Positions 31,291 through 44,550 of a stretch of DNA of 64,000 nt are shown here, piece by piece. Positions within the stretch are counted from its first letter, which is position 1, and each line of letters begins with the position of its first letter. Below the pieces are notes generated by a model that was not told where the DNA came from, ran no database searches, and was given only the letters and a program-made list of their open reading frames with translations. This DNA is from Trogon surrucura (taxonomy: Eukaryota > Chordata > Aves > Trogoniformes > Trogonidae), in the NCBI GenBank assembly GCA_020746105.1, contig CM036628.1, positions 1,622,001 through 1,686,000 on the forward strand. The letters run 5' to 3'. The translations under genes were made by a program, and so were the position numbers.

Positions 31291-31343
<53 letters not shown>
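31291..31343. repeat. (TA)26 dinucleotide microsatellite
   Basis: An uninterrupted run of alternating T and A for about 53 bases, following a short T-run. It lies in the last intron. Pure TA tracts of this length are highly mutable and can extrude cruciforms. The tyrosine-isoleucine open frames across it on both strands are artefacts of the repeat. Confidence 0.98.
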
Positions 31344-31345
<2 letters not shown>

Positions 31346-33514
31346 TGCAGACTATCATTGGCACAAATAACATTTTTAACATAGTCGCAGAGCATCCTGA
31401 CGACCTCTCGTTTGAGGACACGACACCCCCGGTGCTCCTGCACCGCTAACTTGAAAAACAAGCCTCAAAAGCATGTAACAGTCTAGGAGAGGTCAGAAGA
31501 GAATGCTGGTTTAACAGGGGAGATAAAGACACCCTTGTTAATTGTGTATCTCTCTCTATCAAAAACATTTACCCTGGCTCCTTTTCAAACAGTCTTTCTC
31601 TTCTAAAACAAAACTGTTCAAAGGCTTTAGCGTGTTTTCTAAAACCGGGGTGGCTGCATTTATTTTCTTGGCGCAAACTTTGCTGTTTATTTATCTTGCA
31701 TTCATTCCTCTGTCGAGTTTAAAATCTGGCAACACTACACACCACCGAGTGTCCGTGTCAAGAGTTTATTGAAGATGAATCTGATACTCGGGGCCTGGAA
31801 CCACTGTTAGACCAGACTAACCATTTCTGAGCTCTAAGCATTTTATACCGCTCAAGTATAAACTCCCAACAGTAGCTGTAGGGAGAGACAGAAAGTTAAC
31901 TGGAATAACGACACCGGAGTTAGCGTTCAAGGAGGCACGTTCAACACGGAGGGGACTTTATGACGAGATGATTCTCATGTCAGGTTTCTCCTCATAACAT
32001 TAACAGGCTACTGCCAAGCACCGCTTCAAAATTCTCCCAAAGTCTCTACAATCAAGTTATTGTTTAAAATCGTAATCGATTTGATATCTGCTCAGTTGTC
32101 CTCCCTCCATCTCTTTCCCTTCTCCCCGCCCCAACCCAGTCACGCTCAGCTGCTCTCAAATCACTTATCTGGTTCTGGCCAAGTCCCACACCACCAGCTG
32201 ACACACTCCGGGCTCCGGACACCGCGTCCAGGTCGCGTCGCAGAGGGCTCTGCTTTTGCCAAAGCCAAACCGGGCCTCGGGCAAGTCAGTAACATCCAAA
32301 CAAACGGATTTTGCCGAGGAACATCAGGCATTCACGTCCAAACGCAAGGTGCCCGACAAAAACGCAACCCAGCTGATAGGGCTGGAATCCTTTTGCATCT
32401 CCTCAGAAACATGAGGCGCAGAAATCTGTCTGGTCCGTAGCAGAACTCAGGTTCAGATTTTCCTTCTGTGACGAGCACGCTGAGACAGCAAATGTACTTA
32501 CCGATGTGTCGTGCGGCACCTGGCACTGCCACCTGACTCGAGCTCTCCAAAATATAAGTAACTTGGAAAAAACAGCTACCTGAGAGTTACGTAAGCCACT
32601 TTTTCTAGGATTATACTATATGCTTACAGTGGCGAGGACTAAAAGGAGAACTGTGAAAGGCTGCGGTCCCCGGCATGTTGTTATCTGCGGTGCTTTTCAC
32701 CTCACTGCATTTTGAGTGCTGGAGCTGCTCACAGGGGCAGCTGACCAGTTTTGCCACACGTGCAAGGGGATGCATACTTAACGAGCGGCTGGCCTTGGCC
32801 TGTTAAACCTTTGTGTTCACTGTACTCATATTCAGAAGTGCTTCAAAACAACCAATTCTTGATTCTAAGTCCATGTCCATAGACTACCGAGGCACTGATG
32901 CTGCCAGAGGGACTGAATTCTTACCACACAGCACCCTGTCTGAAATGTATTGAAGCAGAATGAATCAGTCATAGCTATCAGAAATAAAAATAATCCTGTA
33001 TTTCTTTCATTCCGTAAGAAATTTAAAAAAATAATCACTCTGTGCCTCATTAAACACCTATGAAAGCCATTATAAAGCCCCGACGCTCCTACGTGTTGTT
33101 ATGAGATGTCATCATGAGACGAACTGCTCCACTTGGCAATGCTCACCCCAATTTCTCATCTTTCCCTAAACACAGATCCTGAACGCGGCCAAGACTTCTA
33201 CACAGACACAATAGTCCATTAGTTTTTCCCATTAAAGGCAAGATACTTGGGCACCTTATTGCAAAGCAGCAAGAGCTGCTGGGAATAAGTGTTAGACTTG
33301 GTACTGCAGTCGCTCACTGGACGGGGTGATTTTCTCGCAGCCGTCTCTTTCTCTGCGCTCCTCTTCAAGTTATGGACTATGAGATTCAGGCTATTAGAAA
33401 CTGGCTCCCTCCCACATAAATAAAATGGGCTCCATTAGTGATTTCCCAGCTTTTTGACGATTTCAGTATTTTCTACCTCTAACCAAAATCTCAGGTTCAT
33501 ACGGGAGGACGAAA

Positions 33515-33556
33515 AAGTCTCATAAGGTCGTTTAGGTTGACACCTCTCCAGAAAAC
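33515..33556 (-). mobile_element. Possible decayed CR1 3' end
   Basis: The stretch with cgtttaggttgacacctctc resembles the reverse complement of the CR1 3' UTR (atcgtttaggttggaagggacctct), with several changes and an indel. It is short, and the match is by eye only. It could be coincidence. Confidence 0.35.
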
Positions 33557-36500
33557 TTAAAAAAGATTGTGAAAGATTACCTACTATTCAGGCTAGCTCT
33601 TCCTTCACCCAGTTTAATTCCTAGACTTCTCAGCTTCACCTCTACCAAGAAATCTGACACAGCACAGCATTCTTCTCATCTCCTAATATTGGCTCTTCCA
33701 GAGCTTTTGGTGCCTTTGTGCTTCTCTGAAAGCAAGCAGTGCAGTGCCGCGCCTCTGCTAAATGAAACACGGCTGCAGCCAGCTCGCCACGTTCTCCCAA
33801 ACACATTTCCCCAACCATCACTGCACAGAAACGTGCGCCTTACGAAAGAGGGTCTTGTAGGTTACATCTGCTTGAGGGCAGAAGGAGACAGTGGTTCAGG
33901 TTCTCTTTCCCCTTGTCCTGCCCCAAAACGGTTCTCGCACGGACAAATGAGTTTTCACGTTGGTCATTTTGTAAAACGTGATCAGCTCGGGTCAGTGAGC
34001 AAATGTGTTTCGCATGAATGTCACGGTATTTACAGGCCCAGCCTTCAGTATTGCGCTGTGGTGAGGATACTAACGGGCAAGTGGGACTGGGCTGAGACAC
34101 ACACAGTTGTGAACAGATTTATCTCAAGCGAACGTCTCTTTTTATCGCCTCCCGCAGCCGCAGCACTCAGGGGTCAGGCAGAGGCACAATCAGTGAGGAA
34201 ATATCTTTTGGGGCAGCGTAATGCCAACCCAGGAAAAGCACTGAACCAAGTAATGGCTGGCTTTTAATGAAATTATTTAATTACATAACCATTATTAACT
34301 TCTGTAGCTGCATAATTTTATGATTAATCAAATCTAATGCCTTCAGTCAGAAAATGTTTATCGGTGGGGCTCAGGGAGAATTTTTCTATCTTCTACAAGG
34401 TAGTACGACGAGCTCAGAGCATAAAGGGATTTTTGCTTTCCTCTGAAGCATCAAGTACTGACCACTGCCGGAGGCAAGACTGAGGTGCAAGTCGGTGTGG
34501 CAGTTTCTGTGTAGCAAATGAGATTCCCAGCACAGACGGCAAAGGGATGCCGCAGTCTCGTTTTCCAGCGCACAGCCCAAGCATACGCACATTTCTCTGC
34601 CGCTGAGCATGAGGCGAGTAGATTGCAATGTCAGTAACACGGAGCATTAAAGGGGAAAACGCAAAGACCCTCACACAGCTTTAATTTAGGAAATGCATTT
34701 AGAGGAAAGGAACGGTTTTGAAAGTTAATTGCATTTTGGTCCACTATAAGACAGCTAATAACAAAACTTGCTTCTGAGCTAACTCATCAGCTTCCCATCT
34801 TCGGAGCAAACATTAGATGTCAGCATTTGTGAGTCCTTCTTCAAACAGCAGCATGATTTCAGTGATAGGCAGAGTCATTCCCAGATATCCAGGCTCCTGA
34901 TCTACCGAGGCAGAAATCTAACAAGAACACTTGCTGGGAGCCTACAGGGATCTGAAAATTTCCTATTGTGTGGCCAAACTAAACCCTAATACCATTTCTT
35001 TTTCTCCAGCACTCTGAGATATGCCGCAGGCTAGGGGCCAAGTTAAAGAGATCCTTTCAAGCTTCTCTCTGTCTCCACTGACAACTTCAATACCTGGCAA
35101 ATTAGAAGCCAGGGCATCCCTGGAATCATCTGACATGAGTCAACAGAATGGAGAAACAAAAGGAAAGACACATAAATAAGCAGTGAAGCAAAGCTGGGGA
35201 TCCATTGCTCATGCCAGGGAAGAATTTAGAGAAAACACATGTGTGTGTAGGAAGGGACAGCTTACCAACGTGTAGCGTACAGAAGAAGTTTCCACTCATG
35301 CTTTTCTCTGCACAAAGAGGAAAAACTTAGATAGTGAAAGCAGCGTGCGCTAGGTTTTTGTTGAAGTTCTCAGCGTTACTAATTCTTTCAGAATTTCTGC
35401 TTTGCCAATCAACAGGTCTAAAAGCACAGTACCGTTCGCTTTTATCTAGAATCTCGGCCTTTGTGTTTTAGAAGTCACGGAACCCAAGTTTATTCTAGAC
35501 GTGCAAGACATGGCGAGCTGGCTCTTACAACTCAGGGGTCCCGAGATGCAAACGTGCTGCAGAAAGCCAGCAAAGCACACTGAAATCAGGAAGCAGCCCA
35601 CCTCCCCTTGCAGCTGATTAGAGTTGCAGCTGTTTGCTGTCTGAATTCGGCTGAATATCTGGGGCCCTGGCTTGGGATGGCTGATTTTACAGACTGTGAT
35701 ACACAGAGTATCACCTACTCCACACCCTCCCCCAGGAAGAGAGCTACACAAACAGATAATTTACAGATGGACCCTACAGGCAGTTCAGGGTGGTTGTGCA
35801 CGGGTCATAAGCCAGTGCTCTACTCTGGCCAACGCACCGCACGCTCACGACCTTTCCAGAACCAGCAAAAATTTTAATTTAAGATGCTGACAGTGGTTTT
35901 GTCAGACAGACAGGGAATATCTGCAGCATGTGGGAAAACCGAAGCTTTTGACAGGTTCCAGATTCAGAGGCAGGGTAACACAACTTCTGAAGCCACAGTA
36001 GCATAACCTAGCCAATGTATTTACCCTTTCATAGGATGAAAAACTGGGTCTGCCTGGCATTACCATTCTGTCACACCAAACATCAGCCTGCAGCGGATCT
36101 CTGTGTCGCACCGTCACAAAAGGATGGTGGCGCACGCAGGTGGTGCCTTGCATCTGCTACTTGTCCTGTTCGTGACTTTTGTTCTCCTGCTCCCAACTAC
36201 TGTACCTGTCTCTTAACTCTTGTTTTGCTGCCTGGAGCAGGAACTGACTTTGCTCACTCTCTAAGCCACCACACAACACAAATAAAATAAGTATAATGAA
36301 CTATACAATATCGGATGGACCGTTGATTATTCAGATTTGGTTTAGGATCATTAGAATGTAGCTTTATGATACTTTAAACACACACAAAATAGACACAAAA
36401 AGTGCCTGGGCACTGGCTGATTTTAAATTCTCCCGGACAAATTCCTGAGTCATTCTGAATCGAGACACTACGCCGCCGTCACCAGCCTCTGAGTGAGGCT

Positions 36501-37409
36501 CATCCCAAAGAGCCATCATGTTAGAGGGTCCCTAAGCAAACGGCTCAAAAGCCATTCTCACATTGGGATCCTTTTGAGAACCAACCCCAAATCCTCAGAT
36601 GGAAGAAACCAGGCTTAAGAGAACAGTATTTTGAAGGCAGCATATGACAGAAAGTACCTTTTTTTTCCTCCACAACGTCTGCTGTTCCTCAAGGTCACCT
36701 TGTGATACAAATCCTCTCCAGGGTTCTCCTCGTTTTCAACACTGAGGTTGCTCCACATGATGCAAATTGGTTCTCTCCCACTGCCTTCATCACCTATAAT
36801 AAGGGAAGACGGCAGAAAATGAAAGGCAGCTCCCTTTAATAGCACCAGTTACAGGCCAGCAGTTGTAACTCATGTACTGCTCAGTACCTTTAAAGGGCTA
36901 GGGAATATAAGAGATTTTGCCCCACGCTGCAAGACTGTGTTCAATAAGCACTCTTGCTTTCAGTTCATTTTAAATTAGAGTCTGTCATAGATCGTTCATT
37001 ATTTCATCCTTTATTACACTAAAGAAAAGTCATAGCCTTCAGTTCTGCTTTCAGAAAAGTTGAATTTTTACAGACCCGTGTCAGAACAATGAGAGAGAAT
37101 ATTATTGTGTGTACAGGACAGGTGCATTTATAATCAAGATATATATATGTGTGTACCGAAATATGGTAAGCTAAAAAAAAAAAGGCAAAAGGACTCCTAA
37201 ATCCACTTTTATAACAACAAGTTATTTGAAATGCCTAACTCAGTTCCCTTATCCACTCTGTAAAACAGCACTGTCCTACAGGATGCTTCAAAGGTAAATT
37301 GAAATGCATTATATATATATTTTTTTTTTTACAATTTTGACTATTAATTACACAGAGACAGAACCTCATGGAGACAGGGGTAACATATGACGCTGTTTGT
37401 CCTCAACAG

Positions 37410-37620
37410 GCGGAGAGCTGTTAGCAAGAGCAAAGAATCCATATTATCTGACCACGAGCGTGAGGCTGTCAAATACCAGCCAGCAGTGCAGGTAGAAGAG
37501 GACACCATGGACTTCACACTGGAAGACTCCGTTCTCCTCCCGATGGATCCGACCCTGGAGTGCCACAGCCCACCCCCGGATTACAACTCTGTCATTCACT
37601 ACTCAGCCCCTCCGGTGTAA
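37410..37620 (+). CDS. KDRL: Exon 30-equivalent: terminal coding exon and stop codon
   Basis: The acceptor caacag precedes 37410. The exon completes the Ala codon and encodes 69 further residues, with TAA at 37618-37620. [10 protein letters not shown] aligns with SKSKESGLSD of FLT1 and SKSRESVASE of KDR. The end [17 protein letters not shown] aligns closely with the FLT1 terminus, including both terminal tyrosines (FLT1 Tyr1327 and Tyr1333). The middle, [16 protein letters not shown] to MDPTLE, is acidic and unfamiliar. The long serine-rich KDR tail is missing, arguing against a KDR orthologue. Confidence 0.96.
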
Positions 37621-40019
37621 CCAGCCCCAGCCGAGCCACGGCACCTCACACCCCTCGGCCGCGCTAGATTCTCGCGTGCCTCCACGCCTGGGTAGAAACA
37701 GAAGGGAATTCTGACAGGACAACGGTTCGTGTGTTTCTTCTAGCACCTCTCCGATATGAATAGAAACATGTGAAGAGCATCTTCTTTGCCATCTTTAAAG
37801 GCCTATTGCATCATGTGCAGAAAACTAAAATTCTAAGGGAATTGTAGTAGGAGCTGTAACCCAGGGCTGCTTCCACTCCCTCCTCCCCTACCTGCAGTTG
37901 TTCGTGGGCATTTGCAGATCTACAAGTTCCTTCATCCACATTTTACTCCATGAGAATCACCAAGAGTCACACTGAGCTCGTTGTGAAAACGAGGTTCACA
38001 CTGCTGGCCCTGCACACAGCCTGCAGGGATTTAGCACAATGCTGCGAGGGATCAGCTGGAAACAGCAGCCATACACACCAGCGCTTTGGTTTCGGAGGAA
38101 ATCCAAGATGGAAACATTATTCTTAACCTGGGATCTCGCCTTCTGTAAATATTTAGAAAATATTTACAAATCCAAAACATTTGTGTTGCAATTTACGACT
38201 TAATAATTTCACCTGCTTACAGGATACCCCCCTAAAAATTATATGGCACAGAGAAAGCTCACGTGAGATATTACTCGTGTATCAAGAGGCAGGCTGGTCT
38301 TTTAGGCCATCAGGGCATAGAGTGTTGTTAAATCTGTTTCCCTGTGGCTTCTCCTTGTTCAAACAGCAACTTATTTAGCACACGTGCAATAGGGAACCTT
38401 GATGGAGATGCATCTGTAGTGATTGCAAGGCAACAATCACTGCCTTACATAGGAACCCTCTTAAGCTTCGACAGACAGAACTTCCCAGTGCGTATGCACG
38501 GTTGTGTGAATGTGCCTAAAATACTCATTAACAGCATGAGAGTTACATATAAATGCACATGCACTCTTGAGGGTTTTATGTTTCCTTTCTGCATACAGGC
38601 TATTTACTTTAAAAAAAAATTAAAAAAAAAAATCATTTCCTTTGGATTCTGTGGCAGATGCCCAGCAGTTGGATCCTGGGAATGCTAACCCATGCTAAAC
38701 TGTAAGCACATGTAACACGTATTTGTCTCCGGCTGTCTTGCCAAGGTAAATATTGGTATGATACGCAATGCCATCTGTATCTAAGCCCTTCACAGGCTCA
38801 TGGCAACTCAAAGCTTTTTTTGCAGCCTGAGCGTGCAGGACAATGGATCACAAGTTCTCGCATTTGAGAAATTCACAGCGTGTTGCCTCCTGCCCAAAAG
38901 CTGCGCGTGGCAGGGACCGCAAATACCTATCCCAGGTCCCCTGCATAGCCCATGCACACGCACAACTTCAAAAAGAAGCAAATAGTCCTTGCCACGTAAT
39001 GTGCTATATAGCAATTAGAGTTGGCTTTAGAAGTCTAGGAACGGAGAATTACCTAGGGTGCAAGCAGAAAAGGCAAGGATGACACAGATTTCATTGGCAG
39101 CCAAGGCTATAACCTCCTAAATTAATCTGTAAATGGCTCCGTGCAGTTTCTTCCGAGGTCTGCACAACTCTCTCCTTTTCTTTAGACTTGGCACTGATTT
39201 GACTTCTTCAAAGAAAAAGAGTTTTTCTCTGTGATTACAAACTAAAGGAGAAAAAAAAAAAGTAATCCAATACTTGCAAAGCAGTTCCCTTACACCTTGG
39301 CGAAGACAGCCTCGCAGCAGTCAAGAAAACATTTCTGGGTGTCGGTTACAGTTGGTTACGTTGAAGTAAACACAAACAAGCCTCAGGTATTATCAAAAGG
39401 GGAAACAAATCTCCAAACCCCAAACCACATTAACTGTGAATGCTAAAGCATCTGAAGTCTGGGCTCTTGGGAGCTGCACTTCTCCTTGACTTCAGACTCG
39501 ATGTGTTAAGGAAATCACCTGCAGTAACTCTCGAGCCCCTTGTTCGTAGCGGACCTGTTCTGTAGCTGTAGTTGCTTTATGGCCATTTTCGCACTTCTTT
39601 GTATTTTAGTACTTATCTATTCAGTAGGGCTGGTCATACAACAGAAGAAACTACTGGGAAAGAATTCGTTTTATGAGCCCTAGGAAGCTCATTGCATCAG
39701 CTTTTCATTAAGGATAATTAATTATCTATAGCTCTGATCAACTAAAATAATCCATCGCTTCTTTTGGAAATAATTTATTCACTTGGCAAAAAAAAAAAAA
39801 TAAGTACAGTCAGTTTGTCCAGCTCTACTGTTAATGGCATCAGTGTGAGACAGTTTGTTCGTTGTGCCTTGACAATGTTTAAAAACCTTTGCTTATAAAC
39901 TCTAAAATAAGTACACACAGAGGAAAAAACAAACAAACAAACCTGCAGGTATGCTCTCTATTTTGAAAAAGAATGGGAAACGCTCCCATGTGAACTGTCT
40001 GCTTCTAAGAGAGCCGAGT

Positions 40020-40400
40020 ACATCATCTTCCACTGCATCAGGGACGAGCTGAAGCGGTTCCTCCGAGGCCAGAGGAACGGGGAGCACGTTCCCCCGCGGG
40101 ACCCGGGCACACGCGCACAGGGAGCGCTGGCAGCCACGGCCGGCGCTCGGCCACACGTCTCAGCCCTTCCGCAGCGCCCGACGTGAGAACGGAGGCAGGC
40201 TCAGGGGCTCGGGACACGTTTTAAAGCACTGATTGCATTGGCAGCCCCCAAAAAGCCGAGGGCTCCTCCGCAGGGGTAAACCCACCAGCGGCCGTCCTGA
40301 GCACCACGACGGCCATTTGTCCCAAGAGCACAGTCACCCCCGAGCCCGTGACAACCGCCTTCGAGTGCTCCGCAAATGGCAAGGGACTGACGTTTGGGCT
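40020..40400. other. CpG-rich patch with open frames on both strands
   Basis: This patch stands out from AT-rich surroundings by its density of CG dinucleotides, especially 40075-40190. A + strand frame is open from 39911 to about 40183 without an ATG near its 5' end, and a minus-strand frame with ATG runs 40156-39902. Neither translation matches a domain I know. It could be an unannotated exon, a small CpG island or chance. Confidence 0.3.
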
Positions 40401-42592
40401 GCTGCGTTTCCATTTGAGCAGAAGACTTTATTCCTCCTTAGAGTAAATGTAACAAGCAAAAGTATTGCCTGAAAAGTATTATTGAACATACGTATTCTAT
40501 TTTATTTACTAATATTTTGTTTGTCCTTTTCTCTCCTCCCTTAATTTAATTATTGTTCTTTTCTTACAACGATGTATATAGTTTACCCAGTAGAAACAGA
40601 CATAAGCGATTTCATTTATATGGTAAAACTTGTAACATTTTAGTTAAAAGCAAAAGAAATACCCAGACATAACAGAGTTAAGTATTGTTACTAAACATTT
40701 CACTAATGCTTGCAGGCCAGGCTCCCGTTTACAGTACCCTACTAGCGGCATTTCACAGCAGTTCTCCTCTCGGCTGCGAGTATCTCGGGCTCGCATTTAC
40801 TCTCCGCGTTATTTAGTTTGAGTTAGGAAACAGGGATCTGGAGGAATCTGGCAGGTTCATCTCATTCCTGGCAGTGTCACCACGCAGCTCACGGCAAAGG
40901 TGAGGAATTTCCACCGCCTCCGATTTAACCGGTGTGTTGGCTACAGGATCAGAAGGGCCAAACTGCTTAAATGATGTGATGCTTTATTGTTTTCTCAGAC
41001 TTCTCAGGGACTCTCACTCAGCTGCCTGCTTTATCTAACCTGACTGAGCTCAATGGCATCTGGTATTAACACAGACCTTAGTTTTCTTTAACGGTGCTTA
41101 CTCCCCCTGGTTTTGCCCTCTTGTAACCCCCGAGAGTCAGGGCAAAGGAACTCGGAACTCGCCACAGAAATGTGTTGTCTTCTCTGCAGCAATCACCTGC
41201 CGTACAGGTGTCCAAGGATAAGTGCCTTCACCTGCACATTATTGTCCGGGCTGGTGGTTTTAACAGCCTGCTTCCTCATCCCCTTTTTTCTTCACAGCCT
41301 CTTTGGACTGCTTTTCTCTGCCTTTTGAATACCAGCAGGAACAGGACTCGTTTCGCTCTGCTATTTCCTGTATATTCTGTGCTTGCAGAGGCTGAACTGG
41401 ATAATCTAAACCAAGCTTTCTTAGTATTAAATTTTTTTTCCAATAGAGCCAAGGAAAACTAGCTTACATTGGTTTGCCTGAAAGCCTCCCTGTATCCTTC
41501 TGTCAATGACGGAAGCTTTTTAACCGATTGATTTTTCAATATTTGGTATCTGGAGCAAAACAAAGGTCGGCGACTATGCGAATCTTGACTTTCTCCTAGT
41601 CCTTTGTCAAACAATGAGGCTCCTCTTAGGTTCTTCCAAGTTCTTCTCACAAGAAGAGGATCCTAATGAGGACACTGGGCCCACACCACCTACTCATGTT
41701 ATCCAGAAAGGTCAGAGAATAACCTAAAGCTGGAGATATCTGAACCCTCTGAATGCCGGTGACCTAAACGCTTAGGGCCACCTGCTTGGCAAACACCTTG
41801 GGAAACATCACTAGCAAATAGCTACAGACCAACATAAAGCATTACTGGGTTTTCCCCGAACACAGGAGTTACCCAGGATCACCAGAATTATACTCAGAGT
41901 TCAGCCTAGAATTTTTTTTCTTACCATAAAGCCAATAGAAAACACAGAAGGTAGCAATAAGTCTTTTGGCCCTCTCTGAAACGGCCCAACCCCGAGATCT
42001 ATTCTCCTGGTTTTACAGTACACTGCAAAAAAAAAAAAAAACCCCAAAAAATGATACCAGCACCATCTTACACAAGTAAAATCAGCGAGAACTTTGACCC
42101 TAGCAAGAATTATTCACTGGACAGGATGTAAGCGTTGAGCTCAAGCACTCACTTGTCTGTTTGACGCACGTGTTGTTCTCGTATTGTGTTAACATAGGGA
42201 AAAACAAAAAAAAAAACCCAACCCAAAACTTGCTGGACTGAGTCATTTGGGACCCCAGGCAAACCGGAGGCGCTAAGGTTGCAGGAAGCCTGGTGGGGTG
42301 TGCACCGAGCAGCGTCCCACCGCCCTGCCCGATAACCCCGACCACAAGAGCCAGCGCGTCCTTATCACTCAACTCTTCTTTCCTTAGCCCTTGAGTTGTC
42401 AAAGCACTAAGGAAAGCTGGGAAAACCCAGGAACCTGGGACTTAAAGGAGATCAACTAAGTGCCACCTGATACTCAAAACACTACGGGAATGTTTGTCTG
42501 CCACGTTCCTGTCTGTCTGAAGAATGTATGCACTGAAAACAACGCTTTCTTATGTAGTCACAAATTGTACTGTATATTAACCAAAAAAAAAA

Positions 42593-42598
42593 AATAAA
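42593..42598 (+). terminator. Candidate polyadenylation signal AATAAA
   Basis: AATAAA follows a run of A and precedes gattctatatttatacagc. A second hexamer lies at 42679-42684. Its position about 5 kb after the stop codon makes it the first canonical signal seen for the receptor transcript. No GT-rich downstream element is obvious, so confidence is low. Confidence 0.3.
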
Positions 42599-44550
42599 AA
42601 GATTCTATATTTATACAGCCCAGGGCTCCTTTGTGACATCTCTTGGCTTGAAAAGTGCTGTCCTTGAAGCAGAATGCAAATAAATAACGCAACGGTTTGG
42701 AGAGTTTTTTTAAAAGGCCTAGATCAGATCTCCTATTAATTTCTAGAGGAGCTTCAAAGTGTAGGAGATAAGCCCCACTGCCATTGCTCAGAAGTATCCA
42801 CCCGCTGCATTTGCTTAAAGGGCTCACAGGTCTGGGAAAATGCTAGCCCAGTACACTGGAGAAATACAAATCTACCTGCCGTCAAGAACAGTCCATGAAA
42901 CAGAGGCGGCAGTCTCCTTAAATTTAAAATAAATAAATAATTGGCACTAAGACGGAAGACAGACCCAGAATTCTGCATTCTAAATGATACCCCCCCTTAG
43001 CCAGTGCATGTAAGTACGTGAAGATCAGCTGCAGAACACGGTGATGTCTGGGAGGTGTTCAGATTCAAAAACTCCAGAAACCGTGTTTTGGTCAGCTTAC
43101 CGCAATATTCTAAGCGGAACACTATTGAATAAATATTTCTCAACACACAGCCACGACGTTCCTATTGAATTTTCACTTGCATAATCTCTGCACTGCCAGA
43201 ACACAGGATATTCATGCTGCTCTTCTGTAGTTAAGGCCTAACATCTAGAAGGCTGAGTTAAAAATCTCCCCACAAGAGTCAAGGGCAGCAGACATGCCGC
43301 TTGCCTTACCAGCCAGCTAATCTTTCCAAAATACTATCTCCCATCCCTCTTTCCATTGTGGTGGCACAGCAGGTAAGTACCGGCAGAAAAAAATAAAAGT
43401 TCTTTGCAGATTTTTACAGGCTGACAAATACTAGCTTCTACTGAAGTCTTAAAATAAATACTGTTATTAGGAAGGAAAAAAAAAAAAAAAGTGTTTTTGA
43501 GTTTTAGAGCCATTCTTCCACTAGCACAGCCTTAAAAGTTATTGGTCTGCGTATTTTGCCAGTCACATTAAAAACTATGAAGCACTCAAGTCACTTCAAA
43601 CATTTTACTTTCTCTTCAAGTTCCAAACAGTCCTAGAAATAAGTGTCTAAATTATACATGTCATTTGAAATGTAGCAATCTCCTTTCATCCACATAATGA
43701 GTACGAACATTCTTCTCTGCAAACCATAAAGTGTTTTAGTTACTTATGTAACGCGTGAGTCACGGCATGCTCGGCAATGTAGAGCCTCCTTTATGGGGAA
43801 ACTAATGTATTAAATGGTGGAAGGAAAATACACAAAATTAACTCTGATTTGCTTTTAGCACAAAATGTGAATTATTAATCACACAGAGCTTGAGTTACAC
43901 TCGTGGAAGGTACCGACGTGCCTTGGGAAAGAATTTTTTTGGGGAAAAAAAAAAAGTACAATGCTAGCAATCAAAACATGTAAGTTTTTCTCTTAGGTCT
44001 CGGCTGGGGTATGTAACCTCTCTGTTCCTTACTTTTGGTGTATATGATGTAGAAGTTTTTTATTTCTACAGCAGCAGCAGAATGTAGAGATGCAAGACCA
44101 GAAAAGAGGATGAAGCCCTGCAAGGGCCATAAATATCACAGTCCTGAAGTCAGTTAAGAAAACTTACAGGCAATTATGTTATGGTTTTATATAGGTGCTT
44201 CTGCCTTTTTCACTTAATGCTACTTCACTTGTCAGTTAACAAACAGCACCCAGTGTTCTCCCATACCATAATTTACCCATTTATCACAGTAGTCATTAGC
44301 TAATCATACCCACTATGTTAATTGTGAACTGTCCATTTCCCTGAAATCCTGTCAGGGTTTCATTCTTACTACAACACTTCGGAAGGACAAGTCTCCAAAA
44401 TCAAATCAAATTTCTAAAATTATTACAGATTTTTTTTTAAAAAAAAACCCTAAGACAGTCTTCTCTTCTGCAGATGAAGCAGGAATTTTATCTCCTCCTG
44501 GTCATACAGAAGTGTTTCCCCTTTTCCACAATTTATTTTCACAGTGAAAA

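Larger units (their letters stand above)
29578..37409 (+). other. KDRL: Intron 29-equivalent, the longest visible intron (7.8 kb)
   Basis: The intron separates the last two coding exons. It contains a (TA)n microsatellite at 31291-31343, a possible decayed CR1 relic near 33515 and a 232-codon open frame at 33569-34267 that lacks a start at its 5' end. The split Ala codon (GC in exon 29, G in exon 30) joins in phase, so no coding exon needs to be missing. Confidence 0.85.
37621..42612 (+). other. KDRL: Possible long 3' UTR of the receptor gene
   Basis: Scanning by eye from the stop codon, the first canonical AATAAA I find is at 42593-42598, at the end of an A-rich run, with a second at 42679-42684. 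A variant ATTAAA lies at 41426-41431 and TATAAA at about 38548. A 3' UTR of 4-5 kb would be plausible for a VEGF receptor. The region could equally contain an earlier, non-canonical cleavage site followed by intergenic DNA. No coding gene is recognised inside it. Confidence 0.35.

Noticed and set aside
31092-31461. Tyr-Ile repeat proteins on both strands
   Set aside because: They are translations of the TA microsatellite and its flanks, not genes.
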